This document shows positions 17,363 through 26,364 of a stretch of DNA of 64,000 bases, one piece after another. Where the stretch lies: the NCBI GenBank assembly GCA_963809925.1, contig CAWELH010000004.1, positions 1-64,000 on the forward strand, read 5' to 3'. The position numbers were made by a program, and so were the translations under genes. Each line of letters starts with the position of its first letter. The stretch's first letter is position 1. This DNA comes from DASQZK01 sp963809925. Lineage in GTDB: Bacteria; Bacteroidota; Bacteroidia; Bacteroidales; GCA-2748055. The notes beneath the pieces were generated by a model, which did no database searches, was not told the DNA's origin, and saw nothing but the letters and a program-made list of their open reading frames with translations.

Positions 17363-17479
17363 ATGTCAAAGGAGAAAGAAGGAAAGGAAAAAAGCGGAAA
17401 AAAAACACCACTTAAAAATCTGAAAGAGAAAAGAGCTGCAAAAGCAGCCAAACGCAACGAAAAAACGAATAAGTGGTAA
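17363..17479 (+). CDS. Small Lys-rich 38-aa protein
   Basis: ATG at 17363 to TAA at 17479 encodes 38 residues, about half Lys/Arg/Glu (MSKEKEGKEKSG..., KRAAKAAKRNEKTNKW). Similar tiny, highly basic proteins are common in Bacteroidota. It lies 55 bp downstream of the cupin stop and may be cotranscribed. A nucleic-acid-binding or chaperone-like role is conceivable. No family is assigned. Confidence 0.5.
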   Translation: MSKEKEGKEKSGKKTPLKNLKEKRAAKAAKRNEKTNKW

Positions 17480-17790
17480 ACTCAATATTAGTCTCTAACG
17501 TTTACTTATTATCCAGATGCAATGGATAGCGCCCATTCTTTTTAAAATCAGGCCAGGCTATTAAACTATTTTATTGCGGTCATTTCCCATTCATCGTTAA
17601 CATGGCTCAATCTATGTTTGAGTCTTTCTGATAACTCGCGTTTTCGCAACCCGGGGCTGACCCATTTCCGGCAAATGGGTATATAAGCAAAAATTATCTG
17701 GAAAAATTACCTGTAACGCAAAGTCATGGAAGGAGGGACTTCCTTTGTCATGAATGTAAGGATTTATATATATAGAAAAACGTTGCAAGA
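17480..17790. other. 311-bp intergenic gap before the glycosyltransferase
   Basis: No intact gene. On the minus strand a 47-codon open stretch (17566-17706, containing L-R-K-R-E-L-S-E-R-L-K-H-R-L) has no start codon and may be the tail of a lost gene. An inverted repeat GGAAG-GAGGGA-CTTCC at about 17728-17743 precedes the glycosyltransferase ATG by about 50 bp. Confidence 0.3.
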
Positions 17791-20025
17791 ATGAAAATAG
17801 CTTTTATTGGAACGTACCCACCCAGGGAATGCGGCATTGGTACCTTTACGAATAACTTGTTCAAATCAATATTAGCCAATTGCAAAAGCAAGGGAATTGG
17901 CTATGAGGGTTTTGTCATTGCATTGAACGATAATGATCTTACCTATGAATACCCTGAAGAAGTAAAACTGTCCATCAGGCAGGAGTATCAGGAAGATTAT
18001 TTACAGGCTGTAAAATTCATTAATCTAAGCGGCGCCGATATCTGTATCCTTGAACATGAATTTGGGATTTTCGGCGGTCAGAATGGGGTGTATATCCTTC
18101 CTTTGTTGCACAGGTTGAATATCCCCCTTGTGGTAACACTTCATACTATACTTAAATCACCCTCTTATAATGAGAAGGCTGTTTTGCAGGAAATTTGCAA
18201 GATGGCGTATAAGGTTGTGGTGATGAGCTATAAGGCTATTGAATTTCTGGTGGAAATTTATAATGTGCCGAAAGAAAAAATTGTTTTCATAGAACATGGC
18301 GTACCCGATATTCATTTTAGCCAGGCAGATTCGAAAAAGGAATTTAAGCTCGAAAGCAAGAAATTGTTACTTACTTTCGGTTTTGTCGGACGTAACAAAG
18401 GCATTGAAACTGTAATAAAAGCGTTACCTGAGGTAGTTAAAAAACATCCTGAGGTTATTTATATCATTTTGGGTAAAACCCACCCGAATGTGGTAAGACA
18501 TTCGGGTGAAGAATACCGTATATTTTTACTGCGTTTAGTCAAAAATCTTAAGCTTGAGGATCATGTGGTTTTTCTAAATAAGTTTCTTGATGAGCAGGAT
18601 CTGTTTAAATATTTGTGTGCTTCAGATATATACATAACGCCGTATCTGAACGAAGCTCAGATTACCAGTGGAACCCTTTCATACGCCGTAGGGGTTGGGT
18701 CAGCGGTTATATCTACTCCGTACTGGCATGCTAAAGAATTATTGGCAGAGGGCAGGGGGATACTTTTTAAATTTAATGATCACCAGGGCCTCACCGCGAT
18801 TCTGACAGGCCTGTTAGATAACCCGGAAAAACTTTATGAATTAAGAGCAAAAGCATTTGAATATGGTCGCAGGATTACCTGGCCGAAAACCGGAGAAAAG
18901 TATGTGGAACTTTCATTAGCTATTTTAGAGGACGAGCTTACGATAAGTATAAAGAGTGATACAGAACTTGACCTTTTGATTCTACCTCCTTTTTCCCTGA
19001 CGCACATCAACCGGATGACTGACGATACAGGTATCATTCAACATGCAAAATTTGGCATCCCTAATTTGAAAGAAGGCTATTGTCTGGATGATAATGCCAG
19101 AGCATTACTTATGGTGTTAATGGCTTACAGGCAGACGAAAAATATGCGGGCTCTTGAATTATCGCCCATTTATTTGAGCTATATTCATTATATGCAGAAT
19201 GCCAATGGTACCTTCAGGAATTTCCTGAGTTTTAGCCGGAATTTTCTGGATGAAGTCGGTTCGGAAGATTCTTTTGGCCGAACCATTTGGGCCTTAGGAT
19301 ATTTACTGGGTAATGCTCCCAATGACGCCTATTACCAAATGGGGAAACTGGTATTTTTTAATGCTTCTCCGAATTTTGAGAAATTACAGTCAATCAGGAG
19401 CATGGCGAATACAATGATTGGCATAAGTTATTACCTTAAAAGCAATCCTTCCGACGATTCAATGATGGAACGGCTGAGAAACATGGCCCAAAAATTAATT
19501 AAGCATTATGAGGATAACGAGACATCCGACTGGAAATGGTTTGAATCCCTGTTAGCCTATGATAATGGCATATTACCTTTAGCGCTTCTGCATTCAGCAG
19601 AAGTACTTAACGATAATAAAATAACCAGGACGGCCATCAAATCAATGAACTTTCTTACGAAACATACGCTAAAGGATGATTATTTATCCATTATAGGCAA
19701 TGAAAAATGGTTTAGAAAAGAGGGAGAACGTTCTGTATTTGCACAGCAACCCATCGATGCCATGGCTATGGTTTTAATGTATCATCAGGCTTTTCTTGTT
19801 ACAAAGGATAAAGAATACCTGAGTAAATTGTACACTTCATTTTTATGGTTTCTGGGTGAGAATGATCTTAGAATGAGCCTTTATGATTTTGAAACGCAAG
19901 GCTGCTGCGATGGTTTTGAAAGCTATGGCGTGAATCGTAACCAGGGAGCAGAAAGTTCGCTGGCCTATTTAATTTCCCATCTAACAGTATTACAGGCTTA
20001 CGAAGAATTTCATACGTCGGATTAG
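17791..20025 (+). CDS. GT4 family glycosyltransferase with C-terminal helical domain
   Basis: A 744-aa protein. The N-terminal 390 residues are a GT-B glycosyltransferase of family 4: MKIAFIGTYPPRECGIGTFT, then EHGVPD, the FVGRNKGIETVI donor-domain motif and the acceptor-loop region TPYLNEAQITSGTLSYAVG with the E-x7-E-like glutamates. The remaining 350 residues (from about 400) form an (alpha/alpha)-toroid-like domain, with LDDNARALLMVLMAY and DSFGRTIWALGYLL, similar to glycosidase-like repeats. Two-domain proteins of this kind occur in Bacteroidota stress loci, often beside GH130 phosphorylases. It probably transfers a nucleotide sugar (mannose or glucose type) to a soluble or lipid acceptor. 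The gene is intact, unlike several neighbours. Confidence 0.8.
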   Translation: MKIAFIGTYPPRECGIGTFTNNLFKSILANCKSKGIGYEGFVIALNDNDLTYEYPEEVKLSIRQEYQEDYLQAVKFINLSGADICILEHEFGIFGGQNGVYILPLLHRLNIPLVVTLHTILKSPSYNEKAVLQEICKMAYKVVVMSYKAIEFLVEIYNVPKEKIVFIEHGVPDIHFSQADSKKEFKLESKKLLLTFGFVGRNKGIETVIKALPEVVKKHPEVIYIILGKTHPNVVRHSGEEYRIFLLRLVKNLKLEDHVVFLNKFLDEQDLFKYLCASDIYITPYLNEAQITSGTLSYAVGVGSAVISTPYWHAKELLAEGRGILFKFNDHQGLTAILTGLLDNPEKLYELRAKAFEYGRRITWPKTGEKYVELSLAILEDELTISIKSDTELDLLILPPFSLTHINRMTDDTGIIQHAKFGIPNLKEGYCLDDNARALLMVLMAYRQTKNMRALELSPIYLSYIHYMQNANGTFRNFLSFSRNFLDEVGSEDSFGRTIWALGYLLGNAPNDAYYQMGKLVFFNASPNFEKLQSIRSMANTMIGISYYLKSNPSDDSMMERLRNMAQKLIKHYEDNETSDWKWFESLLAYDNGILPLALLHSAEVLNDNKITRTAIKSMNFLTKHTLKDDYLSIIGNEKWFRKEGERSVFAQQPIDAMAMVLMYHQAFLVTKDKEYLSKLYTSFLWFLGENDLRMSLYDFETQGCCDGFESYGVNRNQGAESSLAYLISHLTVLQAYEEFHTSD

Positions 20026-20028
20026 AAT

Positions 20029-20055
20029 AAAAAAAAATCCCGCAATTAGCGGGAT
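20029..20055 (-). terminator. Intrinsic terminator of the cold-shock gene
   Basis: ATCCCGC-AATTA-GCGGGAT is a perfect 7-bp stem. On the minus strand it is followed by a run of at least eight U residues (A-run 20029-20037 on the plus strand). It lies 31 bp behind the csp stop at 20087 and also separates it from the converging glycosyltransferase gene. Confidence 0.85.
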
Positions 20056-20086
20056 CTGAAATTTTAAATGTCTATAGTAGTTTAAC

Positions 20087-20278
20087 CTATACAAGCTGAA
20101 CTTTTACTGCATTTAATCCTTTTTTACCTTCTTCCAGTTCAAAAGTTACTTCATCATTTTCCTGGATATTTTCTTTTAATCCGGATGAATGCACAAAATA
20201 CTCTTTCGATGAATTTGCATCTTTAATAAAACCAAATCCTTTTAAATCATTGTAAAATTTTACTGTTCCTTTGTTCAT
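20087..20278 (-). CDS. Cold-shock domain protein (CspA family)
   Basis: A 63-aa single cold-shock (OB-fold) domain. It begins MNKGTVKFYNDLKGFGFI, carrying the RNP1-like KGFGFI motif, and continues with the RNP2-like YFVHSSGL. Length and motif spacing match bacterial CspA proteins, which bind single-stranded RNA/DNA and melt RNA structure. A long AT-rich leader (about 150 bp before the next gene end) is typical of csp mRNAs. Own terminator at 20029-20055. Confidence 0.92.
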   Translation of the reverse strand: MNKGTVKFYNDLKGFGFIKDANSSKEYFVHSSGLKENIQENDEVTFELEEGKKGLNAVKVQLV

Positions 20279-20435
20279 TGTTATAATTATTAATTACTTA
20301 GTTACAAAGGTAAGTTTAATTATCAACTTATTGTCTTTTATTATAAATCTTTTATTTATTCATAAAATTCATTCCATTTAAGACAAAATTCATTCAACAT
20401 TCCCCTGATGAATGTATTGGTCAATATTAATCGTA

Positions 20436-20735
20436 TTATTCAGTTGATTCATAAAGACGGAGCCTGTTCTTTAACCTGATAATTTCATCCTGCATGTTGT
20501 TTATGCGCTCCAGTAAATGATTGATGGTCTCGATTCCTTCAAGGTTAATTCCCAGTTCGTAATAAAAACGCATAAATTTTTCAAGTTGTTGAAGCTGCTG
20601 AACATCAATAAACTCGATTTCTTCAATCCTTGTAATTTCTACAAGTCCTGTTTGTTGTAAGGAATATATGAATGAAATTTCGATGTTGTAATTGATACAG
20701 CATTCCTCTACGGTTATTAAATTTTCTGTTTGCAT
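20436..20735 (-). CDS. cbpM: CbpM-like chaperone modulator
   Basis: A 99-aa protein with a MerR-like N-terminal helix-turn-helix segment (LITVEECCINYNIEISFIYSL) and a C-terminal coiled-coil helix (INHLLERINNMQDEIIRLKNRL). This is the CbpM architecture. CbpM binds the J-domain of CbpA and controls its activity. It is 18 bp downstream of the cbpA gene in the same operon, which makes the assignment firm. Confidence 0.85.
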   Translation of the reverse strand: MQTENLITVEECCINYNIEISFIYSLQQTGLVEITRIEEIEFIDVQQLQQLEKFMRFYYELGINLEGIETINHLLERINNMQDEIIRLKNRLRLYESTE

Positions 20736-20753
20736 CCTTCACAATTTAAAAAA

Positions 20754-21641
20754 TTACGACTTGGATAATTCAGCGAATAGTGCTTTTTGCTTTTCTGTTA
20801 AATTTTCCGGGAGTTTTACTATGTAGGTGATGTACAAATCTCCAAATTGTCCTTCTTTTTTATACACAGGGAATCCTTTGCCTTTTAACTTAATTTTGCT
20901 GCCATTTTGCGTTTCGGGCTTTACTTTAAGTTTTACTTTTCCATTCAGCGTATCCAGTGTGATTTCACCCCCCAACATGGCCTTATATAAGTCTATACTC
21001 ACCGAGGTAAATAAGTTATTTTCCAATCGTTTAAAATTATGATCATTGGCGATTGAGAAGGTAATATAGAGGTCACCATTCACTCCCCCATTTATTCCCT
21101 GACCGCCATGCCCGGCTATTTTAATTGTTTGTCCGTTTTCAATTCCGGCGGGGATAGTGATCCGTATGTTTCGCCCGTTTACTGCTAAGGTTTGTTTATG
21201 AGTATAATAAGCATCCCTAAGTTCAAGATGTAATTCCGCGTGGTAATCTTCTCCTCTGAATTTCACTTGTCTGCTTCTGCCCGAACTTGCTGCTCCACCA
21301 AACATAGATTCAAAAAAATCAGAAAAATTTCCTTCGAATGATGTTTCTGAAAAACTTGCTCCCTGAGATTTTGCAGATTGTTTATTGTACTGCTTTGCCT
21401 TTTCAAATTCTTCAGCATGCTGCCAGTCCTTCCCGTACTGGTCATATTTCTTCCTCTTTTCAGGGTCACTCAATACTTCGTTAGCTTCATTGATCTGCTG
21501 AAAATTCTTCTGCGCATCTTTATCGTTTGGGTTTAAATCAGGGTGATATTTTCTGGCCAGTTTCCGGTATGCCTTTTTAACGTCTGCCGGAGTTGCTGTT
21601 TTATCCAAGCCTAATATCTTATAATAATCTATGAAGACCAT
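20754..21641 (-). CDS. cbpA: DnaJ-class co-chaperone CbpA
   Basis: A 295-aa J-protein. J-domain at residues 4-70 with the HPD motif H33-P34-D35 (RKYHPDLNP) that stimulates DnaK ATPase. A Gly/Phe-rich linker follows (SFEGNFSDFFESMFGGA). Two C-terminal beta-sandwich substrate-binding domains complete it (IRITIPAGIENGQTIKIAGHGGQG, LTLDTLNGKVKLKVKPE). The zinc-finger of DnaJ is absent, as in CbpA. Works with DnaK on non-native proteins under stress. Operon with cbpM. Confidence 0.92.
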   Translation of the reverse strand: MVFIDYYKILGLDKTATPADVKKAYRKLARKYHPDLNPNDKDAQKNFQQINEANEVLSDPEKRKKYDQYGKDWQHAEEFEKAKQYNKQSAKSQGASFSETSFEGNFSDFFESMFGGAASSGRSRQVKFRGEDYHAELHLELRDAYYTHKQTLAVNGRNIRITIPAGIENGQTIKIAGHGGQGINGGVNGDLYITFSIANDHNFKRLENNLFTSVSIDLYKAMLGGEITLDTLNGKVKLKVKPETQNGSKIKLKGKGFPVYKKEGQFGDLYITYIVKLPENLTEKQKALFAELSKS

Positions 21642-21701
21642 ACATTAAATGAATTTCTGTGAGACTATATCCTATGAATTATTTCAATCAAAAACTATGC
21701 G

Positions 21702-21953
21702 TCAACTTTCCTGACCATCCGTTTGGTTAACCAGGTAATTTTTCAGGCCCATCTGTTCGATCTGAGAATTTTGCGTTTCTGCCCAATCCACATCGTGCAT
21801 TTCATCCATTGCCTGTTTTTTCATAGCCTTGTGTAGTTTATTGTAGACCCAGTTTTCGCACATTTCAGAATGTACCATATACTTGTTTACTGCAGTGAGT
21901 TTATCTGCAAGAAGTGAATTCAAGACCGAAATTAATTTTGTATTTCCTTTCAT
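21702..21953 (-). pseudogene. bfr: Bacterioferritin with in-frame internal deletion
   Basis: Only 83 aa, while bacterioferritins have about 155-160. The N-terminal half matches helix A and B (LLADKLTAVNKYMVHSEMCENW...KKQAMDEMH). It then jumps to the last helix (DWAETQNSQIEQMGLKNYLVNQ). The junction lies at DEMHDVDWAE, where the helix-B motif DEMxH and the helix-D motif DExxHxDWAE look alike, so recombination between the two similar segments probably removed about 75 residues in frame. The first ferroxidase ligand Glu18 is Lys here (ADKLTAVN). Helices C and most of D, needed for the four-helix bundle, are gone. The product is unlikely to store iron. Confidence 0.8.
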
Positions 21954-22037
21954 AACAGTTGCATATTAAAATAATAATATTGTAGGAGCAGAGGTCGGTA
22001 ACCTCAATGGAAAATACCGATTTCTTTTTTCAAAGGC

Positions 22038-22895
22038 CTATTTTATATCCTCTTTTTCTTCATCAACCACCGCCTTATGATATTTCCTGCGAATGTCATC
22101 GATATTCACATTTGGCTTCGGAGTTTCAATACCGAGGCTTTCCATTGTCTCGACGATGATCTTTGAGATGGCAAGGTTGCGAAACCATTTGTGATCGGAT
22201 GGGATTACAAACCATGGTGCATCGTGCGTACTGCATTTAGTGATAACATCATTATAGGCCGCTTCATAACCCGGCCAGAATTCTCTTTCCGTATAATCTG
22301 CTTCGCTAATCTTCCAGTGCCTTTCGGGATCATCGAGTCGTTCTTCAAAGCGATCTAATTGCTCTTCCTTACTGATATGGAGACAGAATTTTAAAATGTG
22401 TGTGCCATTTGAAACAAGTCGACGCTCAAAATCATTAATCTGTTCATACCGCTTCGACCACACTTTTTTCGGAACAAGGTCGTGAACACGCACAATAAGC
22501 ACATCTTCGTAATGTGACCGGTTGAAAACCACTACCTCTCCGCGCCTGGGTGATGGATGTTCAATACGCCAGAGAAAGTCATGAGCAAGGTCCTCCGGTG
22601 AGGGTTGCTTAAAACCAACGACACGACAGCCCTGCGGGTTCATTGAGCTGATGACATGCCGTATGACACCATCTTTGCCGGCTGCGTCAGGACCCTGAAG
22701 ACAAATAAGCAGCGATCGCTTCTGTTCGGAGTAAAGCTTAAACTGCAACTCGTCCATCTTTTTTTGAAGTTTTTTAATCTTGTGGCTCGCCGATTTTTTA
22801 TTTTGTTTCTTACCAGTATAACTGGAATCAATGTTTTTTAGTTGAGTGATGCTTCCCGGCTTCGCCAGAAATTTTTTGCTATAGTTCATGATCAT
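22038..22895 (-). CDS. ppk2: Polyphosphate kinase 2 family protein
   Basis: A 285-aa PPK2 family kinase. The Walker A motif GPDAAGKDG is at residues 68-76. The lid or Walker B region VVVFNRSHYEDVL (Asn125 to Leu133) and the RYEQINDFERRL helix follow. PPK2 enzymes transfer phosphate from polyphosphate to NDP or NMP. The motifs match the single-domain class I/III type; GDP/ADP versus AMP preference cannot be told from the sequence alone. The gene is intact. It lies between the bfr remnant and the H+-ATPase in the stress island. Confidence 0.88.
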   Translation of the reverse strand: MIMNYSKKFLAKPGSITQLKNIDSSYTGKKQNKKSASHKIKKLQKKMDELQFKLYSEQKRSLLICLQGPDAAGKDGVIRHVISSMNPQGCRVVGFKQPSPEDLAHDFLWRIEHPSPRRGEVVVFNRSHYEDVLIVRVHDLVPKKVWSKRYEQINDFERRLVSNGTHILKFCLHISKEEQLDRFEERLDDPERHWKISEADYTEREFWPGYEAAYNDVITKCSTHDAPWFVIPSDHKWFRNLAISKIIVETMESLGIETPKPNVNIDDIRRKYHKAVVDEEKEDIK

Positions 22896-22979
22896 TTGTT
22901 CTTTTACGTTTAGTCCCCGTTGTGTCTTCAGGTTAACCTGCTTTAGGTTTGGTGATATTTCCAGGACTAGAATTGACTT

Positions 22980-25475
22980 TTACCGGATCGAAAATGCGGT
23001 ATGCAAGTAGTTTAATCGATCATTTAACAGGAACCAGACCAGTGCATAACCCCACACGAATCCAGCCCAACCCCAGCCAAGCGGCGTCATAAACAGCCCA
23101 TAAACAGCGATCAATGTTGCTACGATTTGCGTGCCGAGTACGGCCATCCATAAAATCCTGGCCGGACGTATAGTCCAGAACGGGCCGCGTGTGCGTGTCA
23201 GGAAGATTGTCAAATGCCCTGCAACAGAGAGCTTCAAATACATCAACGTCTGAATGTGATCACGGTCAAGATGAAAAACACGCTCACCCAGATAAAACAA
23301 GCCAAAAGCAGCGACAACCCCAATAACACCCAATACCGTTGATATCCCCAGCACCATACGCATATTCCATGCCTCCGGCTGATCCTTATAATTAACATTA
23401 TCATACGCAATGGAAAGGATGGCGCCGTCGTTAAGCAATGCCAGCATCACAATCATAACCGCTGTTACCGGATAAAAGTTAAATACCAGAATTGAAAGTG
23501 TCATAAAAAACAACACACGCAATGTTTCGGCAATACGATAAATCGCATAGCTGTTCATCCGCTGGAAAATGTTGCGGCTTTCTTTGATCGCATCAATAAT
23601 TACCGAAAGACCGGGCGTCAGTCAGCACGATGGATGCTGCTGCCCGTGCAGCATCTGTTGCATCCGAAACGGCTATACCGCAGTCGGCTTTCTTTAGCGC
23701 CGGAGCATCATTCACTCCGTCACCGGTCATGCCAACAATATGCCCGAGTTTTTGCAGCACATCCACAATATGAAATTTATGTTCAGGGAATACCTGTGCG
23801 AAACCATCGGCATTCTCGATGGACTCAGCCACTGCCTTCGTTTCTTTCTTCTTTGAATCCCCAGACTGCTGGCATCGAGAATATTTGTGCCCATGTCTAA
23901 TTTTTGGGCGGTTTCTTTGGCAATGGCCAGTGCATCACCTGTAACCATTTTGATTTTCACACCCATTGCAAGTGCAGTTGCAATGGTTGCTTTCGCATCA
24001 TCCCGTGGCGGATCGAACAAGGGGCAATACGCCAATAAACTGCCATTTGCCATTCACCTTCAGCACGTGCCACACCCAAGGAACGAAAACCACGTGCTGC
24101 AAAATCATTGACCGCTTTATCAACAGCAGATTTCACCTTTCCGGCATTTGCCGCCAATTCCAAAATCACTTGTGGTGCGCCCTTCGACACTTTAAATTCT
24201 TTTCCGTCCTTGCCTTTGACTGTAGCCTCGGTGCGTTTATGTACAGGGTCGAATGGCTGAAAATGAATCACTTTATAATCCTTTAACGAATCTTTGTCTT
24301 TCAGTCCACCCAAGAACGGCCAGGTCAATCGTGTCATTATTTTCTGCACGCGATGCCAGCGCGCCATCAAGGATGACCTGATCGGCAGGGATATTATTAA
24401 CACTGAAGGGATCACCAAGTGTTAGCTTATTCTGTGTCAGCGTACCGGTTTTATCCGCGCAAAGCATATCCACACCGGCCAATTCCTCAATAGCCACCAA
24501 CTTGCTCACAATTGCCTTTTTTTTAGCAAGCAGACGTGCGCCGACAGCCATGGTCACCGATAACACCGTTGGCATTGCCACCGGGATTGCGGCAACGGTT
24601 AGTACCAGGGCAAACTGCAATGTGGTAAGGATTGGGTCGCCACGGAAGATCGCAACGGTAATAATCATCGCTACCAGGACTACTGCCAAAATGATCAGGT
24701 AATTACCGATCTTCAGAACTGCCTTTTGAAAATGGCTGACAGTATGTGCCTCCTGCACCAATTGTGCAGTTTTACCAAAATAGGTATTCGTGCCTGTTGC
24801 ATAGACCAATGCGTCAATTTCACCCCGACGAATGATAGAACCGGAAAATACTGCTTCTCCGGATTTGCGTGTGGCGGGCAATGATTCACCCGTTAATGCA
24901 GACTGATCCACTTCCACAGGATCGCCTTCAAGCAAGCGGGCATCCGCAGGTACAATATCGCCCAGACGCAAGCGGATGACATCGCCGGGCACCAATTCGC
25001 GTGCGGCGGGGTTGACCCATTTCCCATCGCGTTTCACCCTGGCTTTAACAGCCAGCTTTGCCTTCAGTGCATCAATGGCATTGCCTGCCTCATGTTCTTC
25101 CCAAAATCCAACCACAGCATTGGCAAAAAGCAAAACCAGAATGATAAAAAAATCCGGCCAATGCCGGGCTACTGCCGAAAGGATCACAGCCACTTCAATC
25201 ATCCAGGGAATAGGCCCCCAGAAATAAGTAAGGAATTTCAGGAACAGATTGGTTTTCTTTTCTTCAATCTCATTAGGCCCGTATTGTGTCAGCCTTTTCG
25301 TTGCCTCGGCCTGTGTGAGACCATCAGGTGAGGTGTCTAATTTTTTCATAAGTTCCGGTATGGGAAGTGATTTCAGATCGTCCTTCGCATTGGATTTCGG
25401 TCCCGGATTCGATTCGGGAGGTTCGTGTTTGCGACCATTTTTATTCATGGTTTCGTCCTTTCTATTCATGTTCAA
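22980..25475 (-). pseudogene. P-type H+-ATPase (PMA1-like), frameshifted
   Basis: The region encodes a full-length (about 830-residue) plasma-membrane proton-efflux P-type ATPase in pieces. The first 390 codons are intact (LTGESLPATRKSG, phosphorylation motif CADKTGTLTQN). The frame then shifts at about 24310 (extra G before GLKDKDSLKDY). It shifts twice more at about 24010-24055, around FIGVLPLFDPPRDD, then at 23859-23862 (missing G before DSKKKETKAVAES) and at about 23614 (missing G/C before GLSVIIDAIKESRN). The hinge GDGVNDAPALKKAD and the last six membrane helices to 22980 are present. Five one-base shifts, at least three in G/C runs, leave no translatable enzyme, unless some are sequencing errors. 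Confidence 0.88.
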
Positions 25476-25564
25476 AGTCCTTCAAGCCAATCCGACTGAA
25501 ATATTCTGGCTGAAATTTAAGATTGAATACATTGGAAGATTTGATCCTTTTTGCCAGTAATTGA

Positions 25565-26002
25565 TTATTTGATTGGGTTCTTTCTATAAGAATTTTTTTT
25601 CTGCTTCTGAAGCAATTCCATGATTTTATCTAATTTTTCCACTTCAATGGACTTCAACAGTATTGCCAGAGCTTCTATTTCATGTTTTGCATCTTTATTC
25701 GTTTTGTAATCCTGCTCAGCATGCATCCTGTCACGTTCGTTTTGCCTGTTTTGGGACATCATAATAATAGGTGCTGCATAGGCTGCCTGAGTTGAAAAAA
25801 GAAGATTGAGTAATATGAAGGGATAAGCATCCCAATGATAAATAAATCCCATAAGGTTTAATCCCATCCAGATTATAACTAACGCTGTTTGAATGATTAT
25901 AAACTTCCATGACCCCATGCCATTTGCTACAGCATCCGCTACACGACCACCAAAAGTTAATGTTGCACGATGTTTTTCGTGCCAGGTTATTTGAGTACCC
26001 AT
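25565..26002 (-). CDS. DUF1003 membrane protein
   Basis: A 145-aa protein of the DUF1003 family. A conserved core (GRVADAVANGMGSWKFIIIQT, WDAYPFILLNLLFSTQAAYAAPIIMMSQNRQ) forms two transmembrane helices, followed by a charged coiled C-terminus. The family is frequent in acid/stress islands next to proton ATPases. The function is unknown. The N-terminus is a little short compared with relatives, but the ATG at 26002 with MGTQITWHEKHRA is the natural start. Confidence 0.85.
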   Translation of the reverse strand: MGTQITWHEKHRATLTFGGRVADAVANGMGSWKFIIIQTALVIIWMGLNLMGFIYHWDAYPFILLNLLFSTQAAYAAPIIMMSQNRQNERDRMHAEQDYKTNKDAKHEIEALAILLKSIEVEKLDKIMELLQKQKKNSYRKNPIK

Positions 26003-26073
26003 TATTAAAGAATTTAGTTTAGTTCAAAAATATTTAGGTCATATTTCATCCAGATACTTCCTTAATTGAATAG

Positions 26074-26364
26074 TTAAAAAGTATGTAAGCTACTTTTTTC
26101 CAGTGCTATAACTTTGTTTAAACGGCGCACGTATATTTCTTCACCCTTGAAATCAGCATTCAGAAAAGCCTGCACCATATCCCTGGCCAGATACATAATA
26201 AAATCCGGGGAGTCAACTCCGGTAACCATTTCATAGGTACCGAAATCTTCCACCTCATACCCTTCATCTTTGAGGGAACGAACACGTTGAGATTTTAACT
26301 CGCAACCTCCATGGTCCGCAGCAATGCCTGCCTGCATTTTTTCTAAGTTTTGTTCTGATTCCAT
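26074..26364 (-). pseudogene. rpiB: Ribose-5-phosphate isomerase B with internal deletion
   Basis: Only 96 aa against about 145-150 in RpiB. The start matches well (IAADHGGCELKS, GYEVEDFGTYE, DSPDFIMYLAR), and so does the end (VQAFLNADFKGEE, VRRLNKVIALEK). The middle third, which carries the catalytic Cys loop (C-G-S/T-G-x-G) and the N-x-x-C-L-G-A-R-V-I-G segment, is missing without a frame change. RpiB would interconvert ribose-5-P and ribulose-5-P for the phosphoketolase pathway; this protein lacks the active-site base. Its ATG overlaps the 3' end of the phosphoketolase gene by 22 bp, as in an intact operon. Confidence 0.82.

Noticed and set aside
17566..17706. Open minus-strand stretch of 47 codons
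   Set aside because: No start codon and no recognised family; at most a gene tail, noted in the gap entry.
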